The notes under the pieces: model-generated
The model's database searches: none
What the model saw: only the letters and a program-made list of their open reading frames with translations
What the model was told of the DNA's origin: nothing
Assembly: GCA_963770155.1 (NCBI GenBank)
Contig: CAVYOE010000001.1
Span: 806,001 to 870,000 of the forward strand
Direction: 5' to 3'
Source: CAVYOE01 sp963770155
Lineage (GTDB): Bacteria > Actinomycetota > Thermoleophilia > Solirubrobacterales > 70-9
DNA length: 64,000 bases
Part shown: piece by piece, positions 16,841-25,843 of the stretch
Position numbering within the stretch: position 1 is the stretch's first letter
Layout: every line of letters starts with the position of its first letter
Made by a program: the position numbers and the translations under genes

Positions 16841-16938
16841 CGGCGGGAATCTCGATCTGAACTCCGTCCTCCCACACAGCTCGGCCCTATCGCCGCCGGC
16901 GACAACGCTTTCGTCGGCTGAAGCTTCCGCCGAGTTCG

Positions 16939-17532
16939 CTAGTTGACCAGCTCGGCCACGTTCACGGTCGAGGGGATTGTTGTCTCGGGCGGGTTCACGA
17001 TGCAATTGGCGGTGGGCGCCGGGCTCTGCACGCGCCGCCCCCAGACCGAGATCTCATGGTCACCCTTGCTTAGGCCGGCAAAGAGTCCCTGGACGGAGAT
17101 GTTCAACGGCGCGCCGCTCGCCACATAGATCTCCGCACCGCCGCCAACTGGCGGCTGATCGTCGACACGCAGCTGCATGACGCACACCCCGAGATCAAAA
17201 TTGCCGACGGTCCCGATCCAGGTCACCTGCAAAACCGAGTTGGCGTCTCCCTTTGTGTATGTGCCCAGGACTGCGACTTCCTGGGGAGTGTCCCCGACGG
17301 CGACGCGGCTCTCTGCGGCGGCCCTGGAACGAGGTCCGACCCTGGTTGCCATCGGGAATTGGACCTTTTTTGGCGTGACCGCGTTCTTTCTGAGGTCGGC
17401 CTGTCGGATCGTCCGGTTCTGGATGTCCTTGCTTGTGATCAGGCCGCCGGCATAGGCGCCAGCCGTTGTCAGAGCCACTACCAAGGCGATCGAGCTAGCA
17501 ATTGTCGGGTAATGGCGGATGATCTTTCGCAT
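16939..17532 (-). CDS. secreted hypothetical protein
   Basis: 197 residues from ATG 17532, chosen because GGAGAG lies six bases upstream and the signal peptide begins here (MRKIIRHYPTIASSIALVVALTTAGAYAGG). The next segment, ITSKDIQNRTIRQADLRKNAV, is a motif often found after the signal peptide in secreted actinobacterial proteins. The remainder is a beta-rich domain with two Cys near VCVMQL and NCIVNPP that could pair. I do not recognise a function. Isolated gene; a small cluster of GC-rich palindromes follows it. Confidence 0.7.
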   Translation of the reverse strand: MRKIIRHYPTIASSIALVVALTTAGAYAGGLITSKDIQNRTIRQADLRKNAVTPKKVQFPMATRVGPRSRAAAESRVAVGDTPQEVAVLGTYTKGDANSVLQVTWIGTVGNFDLGVCVMQLRVDDQPPVGGGAEIYVASGAPLNISVQGLFAGLSKGDHEISVWGRRVQSPAPTANCIVNPPETTIPSTVNVAELVN

Positions 17533-17679
17533 TGGCTCTCCTGCCAGGGCGGTTCCTGAAACCAGGGGCATATATATCAGGGTCGAGTAGGGCCTCTGAG
17601 CGGCGACCGCATATACCGATGAGGGTCGCTGAGCCACCTCTCCCCTTGGTACACATTCGGGACACGCTTTGCCCCGGAC

Positions 17680-17709
17680 AAAATAAAACCCCCGCAATAG
17701 CGGGGGTTT
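17680..17709 (-). terminator. intrinsic terminator after tRNA-Glu
   Basis: Read on the minus strand: AAACCCCCGC, loop TATT, GCGGGGGTTT, then TATTTT. This is a strong rho-independent terminator starting seven bases after the 3' end of tRNA-Glu and facing the same way. Confidence 0.85.
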
Positions 17710-17715
17710 CCGAGG

Positions 17716-17788
17716 CACCGCTACCGGGATTCGAACCCGGGTTTCCGGACTGAGAATCCGGCGTCCTAGTCCCCTAGACGATAGCGGC
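17716..17788 (-). tRNA. tRNA-Glu (CTC)
   Basis: A 73-base cloverleaf: acceptor GCCGCTA/TAGCGGT (a G-U pair at 1-72), anticodon stem CCGGA/TCCGG around loop TTCTCAG giving anticodon CTC, T stem CCGGG/CCCGG with TTCGAAT loop, discriminator G. CCA is not encoded. A terminator follows directly. It is divergent from tRNA-Leu. Confidence 0.95.
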
Positions 17789-17843
17789 GCGAAGCGGCGA
17801 TTCTAACGGGCGGAAACGGAGTCCCCGGTAGTCTTGGACGCCC

Positions 17844-17927
<84 letters not shown>

Positions 17928-18012
17928 TCTCATCCCCCGCGCATCGGGGACCGCCAGGAGCGCGGTGCGGCCATCCCGTTTTGGCTGCTCCGCTCACGGG
18001 TACACAGAGTCC

Positions 18013-18048
18013 AACTCGGTCGGGCGAGGGAACTCGGTCGGGCGAGGC
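18013..18048 (+). repeat. 18-bp tandem duplication
   Basis: AACTCGGTCGGGCGAGGG (18013-18030) is followed at once by AACTCGGTCGGGCGAGGC (18031-18048), identical except for the last base. It lies in the 196-base gap between tRNA-Leu and the small zinc-ribbon gene, which otherwise shows no coding signal. It could be a slippage duplication or a paired regulator site. Confidence 0.7.
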
Positions 18049-18123
18049 AAACCGAAATACGACCGAAGCACTGTCGCGCAGAGCGGCCCTAGGGGCTTCC
18101 GGTGAAGTAGAGGAGGAGTTGGA

Positions 18124-18309
18124 ATGCCCTATCACGAGTGTCTTGTCTGCGGCCGGGTCTTGACCGCCGAGGTCGGCGACCTCCCCCCGCGCTGCCCGAC
18201 CTGCCTGCACCAGAACCACCGGGCCGCACGGATGATCCTCACACCGCTGCAGCTGCGCGTCAACGCGGCGGCGGAGGAAGCGCGGCGCTTCCGGCGCGCG
18301 GCCGCCTGA
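18124..18309 (+). CDS. small zinc-ribbon protein
   Basis: A 61-residue protein with two CxxC knuckles, CLVCG (residues 6-10) and CPTC (24-27), followed by HQNH and a basic helical tail. AGGAGG lies six to eight bases before the ATG, so translation is likely. It probably binds one zinc and could contact nucleic acid or a protein partner. No family name is recognised. Convergent with the SRPBCC gene. Confidence 0.72.
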   Translation: MPYHECLVCGRVLTAEVGDLPPRCPTCLHQNHRAARMILTPLQLRVNAAAEEARRFRRAAA

Positions 18310-18313
18310 GCAA

Positions 18314-18787
18314 CTAGCCGCCCTCTACCAGCTCCTTGAGCCGGGCAAGCCCGGTCTCGATCCCGTTCTCCTGGATGGCTTCGACGTCAATGTCCTTGGC
18401 GGCGACCGCAAGCTTCCCCACCTGGCCGATCACCCCGCGGTAGTCGGTCACCGTTTCGTTCTCGACCCTCGTCCCGCCACCGTTCGCTTCGAGCTCGAAC
18501 CGGGTCCGGACCTTGGCCACCCGCCCGGTGATCTCGACCTCGAGCCTCTCCGGCTCATCGATCTCGAGCACCTCGACCTCGGTCTCGGCGGGCTTCGCCC
18601 CGTTCTTGCCGGCCAGGGCGAGCTTCTCCTTGCCCTTGTAGCCCTCGTGCAGGCGGTCGCGGTCGCCGGGGGTCCAGTCGATCCTCCCCTCGAGCCACTT
18701 GCTCTGCTTCTCGTTGTCCACCAGCCACTCGAACACCTCGTCTGGCGGCGCAGCGATCTCGATCGATCCCCGACTCTCGATACTCAT
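18314..18787 (-). CDS. SRPBCC family protein
   Basis: 157 residues of the START-like SRPBCC (polyketide cyclase/dehydrase) fold: an opening beta strand SIESRGSIEIAAPPDEVFEWLVD, then the helix pair, a central sheet (LEVEITGRVAKVRTRFELEAN, GTRVENETVTDYRG) and the long C-terminal helix EAIQENGIETGLARLKELV. Such proteins bind hydrophobic ligands in a deep cavity; the ligand is unknown. Encoded alone, 21 bases after the large lipase-like gene. Confidence 0.78.
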   Translation of the reverse strand: MSIESRGSIEIAAPPDEVFEWLVDNEKQSKWLEGRIDWTPGDRDRLHEGYKGKEKLALAGKNGAKPAETEVEVLEIDEPERLEVEITGRVAKVRTRFELEANGGGTRVENETVTDYRGVIGQVGKLAVAAKDIDVEAIQENGIETGLARLKELVEGG

Positions 18788-18808
18788 TGGCTGACGGGCT
18801 ACCCGCGG

Positions 18809-21547
18809 CTAAGGCCCGGGAAACCCGTGAGAGAAGCAGGGGATGTCGATCGGGCCGCGGACGAGCGCTGCGGGATTCGTGACCCCGAGATTGGCGCTGA
18901 GACAGTAGTTGTAGACCGCCCCGCCGATCTGCAGGAAATCGGACTTCTGCGCCCGCGCCTTGATGTCGCTGCGGGGATAGCTGTGGGGATCAGCCCCCTC
19001 GGCCGAACCGGGAGGCGTGTTGGTCAGCGGCGGCGGATCGGTGCCGCCGGGGAAGCTCTTGGGCCCGCCGTCCCAGTAAGTGATCGCGGAACCATCGAAC
19101 GGAAAGCTTGGGATCGACGGAATCCCCCACCCGGAAAGCACGTCGGGTGAGCGGCCCGGGTAGAGATCGGGCCGGTAGAGGCTCGCCCCGATTGTCCGCG
19201 CCTCGACGTCGGCGGTGACGTTCGCGACCTGGTGGTCCCCGTAGGCGACCTGCATCAGAACCTCGTGCGGCGGCGTGTTCGGAAGCGGGTGATCGGTGAT
19301 GTGGTGCGCGTACCCGTTCGGCTCCCCGCGGTCCCAGAGCATCTGCATCAGCGACAGGATCAGCGGCCGCTCGAGCTCATTCGGATAGTTGTCGTAGAGG
19401 CCGAGAGGCGAATCGTCCGGCAGGATCGAACACGCGTCGTCGGGAATGCCCGCCGCGTCGCAGAGCTCGTCGGTGAAGATGCCCTCGGCGTACGGCGCGA
19501 AATCCGAGCTGCGCCGCAGCAGGGTCGAGTAGTTCATCCCGGGTACGCCGAGCACCGCGTGGTTGAAGTCGGGCGCAAGCGCGGTCAGCGCGCCACCGAG
19601 GATGCCGCCCTGGCTGTTTCCGTCGTAGAAGAGGGCGCTGTTGTCAATCAGGCTGTGCCCGCCGATCTGGAACGCGCTGTTGGTGGCGAAGCCGCTCAGA
19701 TGACGCATCGCCCGGCCTAGGTACATGAAGTTGACGAACCCCTGCTGGGTCCTGTCCGCCATCTTCGGGAAGTTGTTGACGTCCTGGAGGATGAGGAGGA
19801 CCGACGCCAGGTCGCCCGTCGAGAACCCGATCCAGTCGGTGGCGCAGAAGATCATGTTGTGCTCGAACGCCATCGACTTGATGTTTCCGGCATCGACCTC
19901 TCCCGCCGACCCGAGCAGGCCATGGCCATACAGGGAAATCCGGGCGGGATGCAAGCCATCGGTGACCGCCGATCGCGGAATCTCGCATTGGAAGTTCGCC
20001 TGCGTGGTGTTGAGCGGCAACCTGATCGGCTTGTTCGTGGCCGGGTCGATCGTGAACTGCGACAGGGTCGGGCAGCTCGGCAGATTCGTGTAGCAGGGCA
20101 CGCTCACCGAGCCGAAGACCTCTCGGAAGATGCGCGGGTCCTGAGCCTCGGAGAACTCGTTCACCTGGCTCACCGAGAACGTCGGTGAGATTCCCTGGAT
20201 CTGGCCGTCCGCCAGGTTGGTGTCGCCGAGCTGGGCGAATGCGTCATCTCTGATGGCGCGGGCACGACCGGTGATGTTCTCGGCGCTCGCCACGGTGAAG
20301 TCCCAGGCGAGGTAGAGGTTCATTCGCCTGATCCCGGATTCCTGAAGTGTCGAGAACAACTCCTCCATGTGGGGCCGTCGAGCCTCGATCGGTGCCTGCG
20401 GCGTGATCAGCCGATCCCGGTAGATCCGGAACCCCTCGCCCGGGGGGATCAGGTTTCCGTCGTTGTCCCTGAGATCTCTCAGCGCGACGATGTACCGAGC
20501 CCCCTCTTCGAAGTTGACGGACGGCCTGATGATCAGGGTCCGGTCCGCCGGGCTGTCGGGATTGGCGTCCACCTCGGCCCAGATCGGGTGGCGTTCTCCG
20601 GTATCGGCATTGATCACGACCACCGGCTGGTCGGGATCGTCGTAGCGGCCCATGTCGGTGATCGGGACCGCCCCGGTATTCGCAAGGGCGACCTGGCTGG
20701 CGAGTCCCGGGACCTTGGTGATGATCATGTTGCCCGGACTGAAGCCATCCGCCCGGTTGTGCTCGACCGGGATCACGGGGATGCCGAAGCGGTTCTTGGG
20801 AGTGGAATTGATGTCGAAGTTGACCCGCCGTCCAGTCTCGCTTCCGGGGTCGGAGACCGTGAAGAAGTCGTTAGGGAACGGATACATGCAGTGCGAGGGG
20901 TCGAGCCAGTCGCACCGATCCGCAGCGTTCAGGGCCGGGCCTGGCGCCGTCCCGCCCGGCGGCTCGTCGTCGCCGCCGCCCGGGTCACCGCCACCCGGGT
21001 TGCCCCCGCCGGGCGCGCCCCCGGGGGGGCCGCCTGGCTGCCCGCCGGCGAGAGAGCGACAGCTGGCTGCGTCCAGATCGAGGCCGGTCACGTTCACGGC
21101 GCTGGCCTTGCCGCCGCCTGCCCGCTTCATCCTCCCGCCGACTGAAACCTCGCGGTCGGTACAGCCGGCAAGGAGCTGGCGCGCGGCCGTCTTCAGCTTC
21201 AGGCGGACGACCTTCGCTCCCGCCCTCTTGAATCGCAAAACCTTGGCCTTGGTGATCGCCGGGTTGGGCCCACCCAATGTGCGGCTGCGCCCGATCAGCC
21301 TGACCCGCCCGGGCTCATTCACCTCGACCCTGGCCCGCAGTGCGCCTGCGGCCAGGATGCGCTGCTGGCTCGAGCCGAGCAGCGAGATGCTGAGCGGCTT
21401 CGGGCCCACGGGCGTCACCGCCGGACCGGCCGCGGGCAGGGCCAGCGCAGTGGCGACACTTGCAGCGAGCAGAGCGGCGAAGCCCGGCAGCGCGCGCCGA
21501 GCGCGCGCCGATGCGGCGCCTCTCCTCAGTGGTGCTTCCCCGCGCAC
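18809..21547 (-). CDS. large secreted lipase-like alpha/beta hydrolase
   Basis: 912 residues from GTG. A signal-like segment lies at ~20-45 and a beta-rich N-terminal region at ~50-170, followed by a Gly/Pro-rich linker (GGxPGGGDPGGGD). From ~205 the pattern CDWLDPSHCMYPFPNDFFT, repeated RVNFDINSTPKN..G and the central DGFSPGN matches secreted bacterial lipases of the virulence-factor-lipase type. A nucleophile elbow appears in DGNSQGG (Ser within GNSQG), and HGLLGSAGE precedes it as an oxyanion-type loop. It likely hydrolyses lipid esters outside the cell. The C-terminal Asp and His of a triad cannot be assigned surely; a GDHQV motif is a candidate His. Confidence 0.75.
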   Translation of the reverse strand: MRGEAPLRRGAASARARRALPGFAALLAASVATALALPAAGPAVTPVGPKPLSISLLGSSQQRILAAGALRARVEVNEPGRVRLIGRSRTLGGPNPAITKAKVLRFKRAGAKVVRLKLKTAARQLLAGCTDREVSVGGRMKRAGGGKASAVNVTGLDLDAASCRSLAGGQPGGPPGGAPGGGNPGGGDPGGGDDEPPGGTAPGPALNAADRCDWLDPSHCMYPFPNDFFTVSDPGSETGRRVNFDINSTPKNRFGIPVIPVEHNRADGFSPGNMIITKVPGLASQVALANTGAVPITDMGRYDDPDQPVVVINADTGERHPIWAEVDANPDSPADRTLIIRPSVNFEEGARYIVALRDLRDNDGNLIPPGEGFRIYRDRLITPQAPIEARRPHMEELFSTLQESGIRRMNLYLAWDFTVASAENITGRARAIRDDAFAQLGDTNLADGQIQGISPTFSVSQVNEFSEAQDPRIFREVFGSVSVPCYTNLPSCPTLSQFTIDPATNKPIRLPLNTTQANFQCEIPRSAVTDGLHPARISLYGHGLLGSAGEVDAGNIKSMAFEHNMIFCATDWIGFSTGDLASVLLILQDVNNFPKMADRTQQGFVNFMYLGRAMRHLSGFATNSAFQIGGHSLIDNSALFYDGNSQGGILGGALTALAPDFNHAVLGVPGMNYSTLLRRSSDFAPYAEGIFTDELCDAAGIPDDACSILPDDSPLGLYDNYPNELERPLILSLMQMLWDRGEPNGYAHHITDHPLPNTPPHEVLMQVAYGDHQVANVTADVEARTIGASLYRPDLYPGRSPDVLSGWGIPSIPSFPFDGSAITYWDGGPKSFPGGTDPPPLTNTPPGSAEGADPHSYPRSDIKARAQKSDFLQIGGAVYNYCLSANLGVTNPAALVRGPIDIPCFSHGFPGP

Positions 21548-21603
21548 TCCGCGAAGCCTAGCGGGTGCCCCTCCCCCGCCGTGGAGGTAGATAATCCGCC
21601 GAT

Positions 21604-22533
21604 ATGGCCGATATCCACGAAGAGATCGTGGACGCGATGAACGCGCTGCACGGCACCCACCCCGGCTTCCGGGCGGCCCACGCGAAGGGCACCTTCGTGC
21701 GCGGCAGCTTCACCGCGGCGCCCGAGGCCGCGAACCTGAGCCGTGCCGCCCATCTTCAGGGAGCGACGGTGCCGGCCACCGCCCGCTTCTCCAACGGCAG
21801 CGGTCATCCGGAGGCCGATGACGGCGACCGCCGCGACGGACGCGGCCTCGCGGTCAAGTTCCATCCCGACGAGAAAACGGCCACCGACATCGTCTCGGTC
21901 TCGATCCCGGTCTTCTTCGTGCGAACTCCGGAGGACTTCCTCGCCTTTCTCCGCGCCCGCGAGCCTGATCCCGAAACCGGGGAGATGGACATGGACAAGG
22001 TCGGCGCGTTCCTGGCCGAGCACCCGGAGACCGCGGCCGCGGTCCAGCTGATCCTGCCGGCGCTGCACCCGCCCCGGAGCTTCGCAACGACCGCGTACAA
22101 CGGGCTGCACGCCTTCGCCTTCGAGAACGCGGACGACGTCGCCCGCTACGGCCGCTACACCTGGGTCCCGGAGGCTGGAGAAGAGCTCGTTCCCGAGGAA
22201 GAGATCGAGTCGCTGGGACGCGACTACCTGCAGGACGAGATCCGCGAGCGGATCTCGTCGGGGGCGGTGAGCTTCACCCTCCGGGTCCAGCTCGCCGGCG
22301 ACGGAGAGCCCCTCGACGACCCGACAGTGCGCTGGTCGGAGGACGGCGAGACCATCGACCTCGGCCGGCTCGAGCTGACCGAGGTCGACGATCAGGCCGA
22401 GAAGCCCGGCGCCCCCATCGTCTTCGACCCCGTCAACGTGATCGACGGGATCGAATGCTCCGAGGACCAGCTCCTCGCTGCGCGGAGCAAGGCCTACTCG
22501 GTCTCGGCCGAGCGCCGCGCGGCCGCGGCCTGA
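21604..22533 (+). CDS. catalase-like heme peroxidase
   Basis: 309 residues of the short catalase-related fold (SrpA/catalase-family peroxidase). Visible features are the distal His region AAHAKGTFVRGSF (residues ~25-37), ARFSNGSGHP with the distal Asn, DGRGLAVKF and VFFVRTPEDFL. Near the C terminus, LAARSKAYSVS has the Arg and Tyr four apart that coordinate heme from the proximal side. It likely removes peroxides, possibly lipid peroxides, in the cytoplasm. Divergent from the lipase-like gene; the 56-base gap contains TAGATAAT close to the start as a possible -10. Confidence 0.85.
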   Translation: MADIHEEIVDAMNALHGTHPGFRAAHAKGTFVRGSFTAAPEAANLSRAAHLQGATVPATARFSNGSGHPEADDGDRRDGRGLAVKFHPDEKTATDIVSVSIPVFFVRTPEDFLAFLRAREPDPETGEMDMDKVGAFLAEHPETAAAVQLILPALHPPRSFATTAYNGLHAFAFENADDVARYGRYTWVPEAGEELVPEEEIESLGRDYLQDEIRERISSGAVSFTLRVQLAGDGEPLDDPTVRWSEDGETIDLGRLELTEVDDQAEKPGAPIVFDPVNVIDGIECSEDQLLAARSKAYSVSAERRAAAA

Positions 22534-22540
22534 GCTCCAG

Positions 22541-23134
22541 TTGAGACTGGTCGCAGTGGTCCTGGTTGCGGCTGCCGCGGCGGGCATCCTGGTTGCCGCG
22601 GATCCGCTGGCCTGGCGCGGTGACGACCACGATCCGGAGGCCGAGTCGACCCAAACCGAGCGCAGCCCGACCCAGGATTTGCCGGCCCCGGACTTGCCCA
22701 CTTCGCACGCGAAGACCGCTTGCCTGCGGCTGGCGATGCTGGCGGACGAGCTCGCCGAGGCCGGCGGCGGCCCGGTCGCCTTCATCCGGGCCCTCGCCCG
22801 GGACGCGGCGGGAATCCGGCCCGGGAATCGAACCCTGATCGACCTGGCGCGCGGCGGTCGCGACCTGATCCCGGGCCGCGGATTCCGCGAGGAGTTCGAC
22901 GACGGCTCGGCCGGACAGGTGCGGCACTTCGCCGGCGTCGCCCTGGCAACCCTGCTCGGTGGCGGGGAGCAAACGCGCGCAATCTCCGAGCGGCTCCGAG
23001 GGGATGCCAGGAACTCACCGGACGGCCTGCTGACCGAGGAGGCGATCGCCTTCACCCGGCGGATCTCCGACGGCGACCTCGAACCCGCCGAGGGCGGCGA
23101 CTGGATCAGGAGCCGGCTCTGTAGCCCTGGCTAA
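22541..23134 (+). CDS. hypothetical exported or anchored protein
   Basis: 197 residues from TTG, seven bases after the peroxidase stop. Residues 1-20 form a hydrophobic signal or anchor (RLVAVVLVAAAAAGILVAAD), followed by an acidic, Ser/Thr-rich spacer and a helical domain with two Cys (TACLRLAM and the C-terminal RLCSPG) that may form a disulfide. No family recognised. A GTG at 22556 is an alternative start but would shorten the hydrophobic core. Its position suggests co-transcription with the peroxidase. Convergent overlap of four bases with the TetR gene. Confidence 0.55.
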   Translation: MRLVAVVLVAAAAAGILVAADPLAWRGDDHDPEAESTQTERSPTQDLPAPDLPTSHAKTACLRLAMLADELAEAGGGPVAFIRALARDAAGIRPGNRTLIDLARGGRDLIPGRGFREEFDDGSAGQVRHFAGVALATLLGGGEQTRAISERLRGDARNSPDGLLTEEAIAFTRRISDGDLEPAEGGDWIRSRLCSPG

Positions 23135-23784
23135 ACGGACTCGTGCGGCGGCAGCTTGCCGTGTCCCGGCGCCCGCAACCCGTCGAGCACGATCGCCAGA
23201 AAGCGCCGCCAGCTCATCCCCGGTGCGGTCTCGCCGGCTCGCGCAGCTTGAGTGACGTGGCCGAGGCCGCAGACGATCATTGGCACATCTTCGGTCGCCG
23301 CCTCCTTGCGAAGGGTCCCGGACCGCTTCGCCAGCTTGATCAGCTTCTCGCTGTTGGCCCACGTCCCCGAAGCCTCGGCGTGCGTACGCATCAGATCGGG
23401 ATGCGAGGCCATCACCTGGGAGAGCGCACGGTCATTGGCCTGAAGCTCGACGGAGAAGTGCATGAAATCGCTGAAGGCTTCCCAGGCATCGCCCTCCTCG
23501 GCCTCGCGGATAGCCTGCTCGCCCCTCTCAGCGATCCGGGCGAAGCGGACTTCGACCAGGGCATCGATCAGATCCTCCTTGGTCGGGAAGTGCCGGTATA
23601 CCGTCCCGACGCCGAGCTTCGCCGCTCGCGCGATGTCGTCGATCTGCGCCTCTACTCCGTCCTCCGCAAAGCGCTCGCGCGCGGCCTCGAGCACCGCCTC
23701 GCGGTTTCGGCGCGCATCCGCCCGCAGGGCTCGCTTGCCGCTGCCGGCTTTCGCTCGTTTCCTTGTCGCTGTGGCGGGAGCCAT
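23131..23784 (-). CDS. TetR family repressor of the adjacent MFS pump
   Basis: 217 residues from ATG 23784, preceded by GAGGTAGAG. A basic N-terminal arm (TRKRAKAGSGKR) leads to the helix-turn-helix (VEAQIDDIARAAKLGVGTVYRHFPTKEDLI, residues ~45-75), then a helical ligand domain with a SetR-like C-terminal region. It is divergent from the DHA2 transporter gene, with two matching palindromes in between, one inside the transporter promoter. The arrangement predicts repression relieved by a pump substrate. Confidence 0.88.
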   Translation of the reverse strand: MAPATATRKRAKAGSGKRALRADARRNREAVLEAARERFAEDGVEAQIDDIARAAKLGVGTVYRHFPTKEDLIDALVEVRFARIAERGEQAIREAEEGDAWEAFSDFMHFSVELQANDRALSQVMASHPDLMRTHAEASGTWANSEKLIKLAKRSGTLRKEAATEDVPMIVCGLGHVTQAARAGETAPGMSWRRFLAIVLDGLRAPGHGKLPPHESV

Positions 23785-23829
23785 CTCTACCTCGTTTTCA
23801 AACTTTTCCCAGTGATCGGCACTTTCGGC

Positions 23830-23889
23830 TTGACAAACGGAATCGCTGTTCCGTATAGTCCTGTAACCGAAACCGGAACTCAGGTTCCG
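23830..23889 (+). promoter_or_regulatory. MFS pump promoter with two TetR operators
   Basis: TTGACA (23830-23835), an 18-base spacer and TATAGT (23854-23859) form a near-consensus promoter. The spacer holds CGGAAT-N4-GTTCCG (23838-23853). A second copy, CGGAAC-N4-GTTCCG, lies at 23874-23889, 36 bases further on. Both are expected binding sites of the divergent TetR protein: the first blocks polymerase binding, the second lies in the early transcribed region. Confidence 0.8.
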
Positions 23890-23930
23890 ATTATCGCAGA
23901 CGGCCCAGCGAAACACAAGCAAGGAGAACC

Positions 23931-25391
23931 ATGATGACCACCGCCCAGGAATACGCAGACCGCCGCTGGCAGGCGCTCGCCCTCCTCTGCGCAGCCCAGT
24001 TCATCGTGGTCATCGACGCCGCGATCGTCAATGTCGCCCTCCCCTCGATCGGTGAGGCCCTCTCCTTTTCCAAGGAGAACCTCTCCTGGGTCGTCAACGC
24101 CTACGTGCTCGTGTTCGGCGGCTTCCTGCTCCTCGGCGGTCGCGCGGCGGACCTGCTCGGGCGGCGGCGCGTGTTCATGACCGGCCTGATCGTGGTCGGC
24201 GTCGCCTCCCTCGCCGCAGGATTTGCGACCAACGAGGGCCAGTTGATTGCCGCCCGCGCCGCCCAGGGGCTCGGTGCCGCGATCGTCTCCCCCGCCGCCC
24301 TCTCGATCGTCACAACGATTTTCCGCGACGGTGCCGAGCGCAACAAGGCGCTCGGCATCTGGGGTGCAGCCGCCGGCTCGGGCGGCGCCGCCGGCGTCCT
24401 CCTCGGAGGCATCCTCACCGACGGGCTCGGCTGGGAGTGGGTCCTGTGGGTGAACGTCCCGGTTGCCCTGATCGCGCTCGCGATCACGCCACGGCTGATC
24501 GCGGAGAGCCGCGACCAATCGCAGACCCGCTCCTACGACGTTCTCGGCGCGATCACCGTCACTGCCGCCCTGTCGATCATGGTCTACGCCTTCGTCGACG
24601 CGACCGATGCCGGCTGGGGCTCGACCCAGACGATCGGCCTGCTGTCCGCGTCCGCCGTTTTGCTCGCCGTGTTCATCGTCACCGAGCTCCGCTCGAAGGC
24701 GCCCCTGATGCCGTTCAGCATCTTCCGGATGCGCACCCTGACCGGCGCCAACGTGGTGGGCCTGTTGGTCGGCGCCTCCCTGTTCTCGATGTTCTTCTTC
24801 ATCTCCCTCTACATGCAGCAGGTGTTGGGCTACAGCGCGATCAAGGCCGGGCTCTCCTACGTGCCCCTCTCTGTCCTGATCATCGCCTCGGCCGGGATCG
24901 GCGGCCAGCTGGTGACCAAGATCGGCTTCAAGCCGGTGCTGGCCGCCGGAATGGCCTTCATCGTCGCCGGGCTGGCGTGGTTCAGCCAGGTCTCGGTTGG
25001 CGGCGGGTTCAGCTCGGACGTCTTGTTCCCCTCGATGCTGGCCGCGGTCGGCCTCGGGTTCTCGTTCGTGACGACTACGATCGCCGCCGTTTCCGGGGTC
25101 GACGAAAGCGAGGCCGGCCTTGCTAGCGGCCTGATCAACACCTCGCAGCAGATCGGGGGCGCGCTCGGGCTGGCGGTTCTCGCCACCGTCGCCAACTCAC
25201 GCACCGACGAGGCGATGGCCTCCGGCTCGAATCTGACCAACGCCCTCACCGAGGGTTTCAGGGACGCCTTCCTCGGCGGCGCGGTGATCGCGGCGCTCGG
25301 CCTGGTCGCCACCCTGGTGCTGATCCGAGGCCGCGACAGCCGCGCCCATCGCGATATCGAGAACACCGAGCTCGCCGGCGTGGGCGCCTGA
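23931..25391 (+). CDS. MFS drug transporter, DHA2 (14-TM) family
   Basis: 486 residues with about 14 TM helices. The first helix has FIVVIDAAIVNVALPSIGEAL (motif D1 region), followed by the loop motif GGRAADLLGRRRVFMTG (motif A) and motif C-like GAAAGSGGAAGVLLGG in TM5. This is the EmrB/QacA-type drug:H+ antiporter pattern. ATG 23931 has AGGAG seven bases upstream. It is controlled by the divergent TetR gene through the two operators. Substrates are unknown; lipophilic compounds are typical. Confidence 0.9.
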   Translation: MMTTAQEYADRRWQALALLCAAQFIVVIDAAIVNVALPSIGEALSFSKENLSWVVNAYVLVFGGFLLLGGRAADLLGRRRVFMTGLIVVGVASLAAGFATNEGQLIAARAAQGLGAAIVSPAALSIVTTIFRDGAERNKALGIWGAAAGSGGAAGVLLGGILTDGLGWEWVLWVNVPVALIALAITPRLIAESRDQSQTRSYDVLGAITVTAALSIMVYAFVDATDAGWGSTQTIGLLSASAVLLAVFIVTELRSKAPLMPFSIFRMRTLTGANVVGLLVGASLFSMFFFISLYMQQVLGYSAIKAGLSYVPLSVLIIASAGIGGQLVTKIGFKPVLAAGMAFIVAGLAWFSQVSVGGGFSSDVLFPSMLAAVGLGFSFVTTTIAAVSGVDESEAGLASGLINTSQQIGGALGLAVLATVANSRTDEAMASGSNLTNALTEGFRDAFLGGAVIAALGLVATLVLIRGRDSRAHRDIENTELAGVGA

Positions 25392-25446
25392 GCGGGGCCG
25401 CCTCCGTTAGGTTCCTCCTCGACCATCACCATCAAGGAGGATGCGT

Positions 25447-25842
25447 ATGTCTCAGGAGAACGTGGATCTGGTTACGGGCGCCTATGAGGACTTCAACGCC
25501 GGCAAGGTGGATGAAGTCGTCGGCCGTCTCGCCGAGGACGTCGCGTGGACCGAGCCCGGCGGCGGCAACTCACCATCCGGGACCTTCAACGGGCCCGACA
25601 GCGTCGCCAGCGATGTCTTCGCCAAGGTCGGCGAAAACTTCGATGAGTTCAGCGTCAACGTCGAGAGCGCTGAGGACAAGGGCGACACCGTAGTCGTCAG
25701 CTCGCGCTTCAAGGGCAAGTCGAAGAGCGGCAAGGAGCTGGATGCTGGTGCCGAGCAGACCTGGGAGGTCCGCGACGGCAAGATCGCCAGCATGAACAAC
25801 GAGATGAAGGACACCGACAACTGGGTCGAGGCCTGGAGCTGA
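25447..25842 (+). CDS. SnoaL/NTF2-like protein
   Basis: 131 residues of the cone-shaped NTF2-like fold: the N-terminal helix SQENVDLVTGAYEDFNAGKVDEVV, DVAWTEPGGG, a central sheet and the C-terminal WEVRDGKIASMNNEMKD strands. Such proteins are ketosteroid-isomerase-like enzymes or small-ligand binders. ATG 25447 is preferred because AGGAGG ends six bases before it; the ATG at 25441 abuts that site. It follows the MFS gene by 55 bases. Catalytic acid residues cannot be assigned with confidence. Confidence 0.78.
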   Translation: MSQENVDLVTGAYEDFNAGKVDEVVGRLAEDVAWTEPGGGNSPSGTFNGPDSVASDVFAKVGENFDEFSVNVESAEDKGDTVVVSSRFKGKSKSGKELDAGAEQTWEVRDGKIASMNNEMKDTDNWVEAWS

Positions 25843-25843
25843 A

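Noticed and set aside
14990..16921. A 643-residue plus-strand frame opposite the DUF3556 gene
   Set aside because: Charged, Arg/Glu/Asp-rich shadow; the opposite strand has a coherent polytopic protein with an overlapping partner start.
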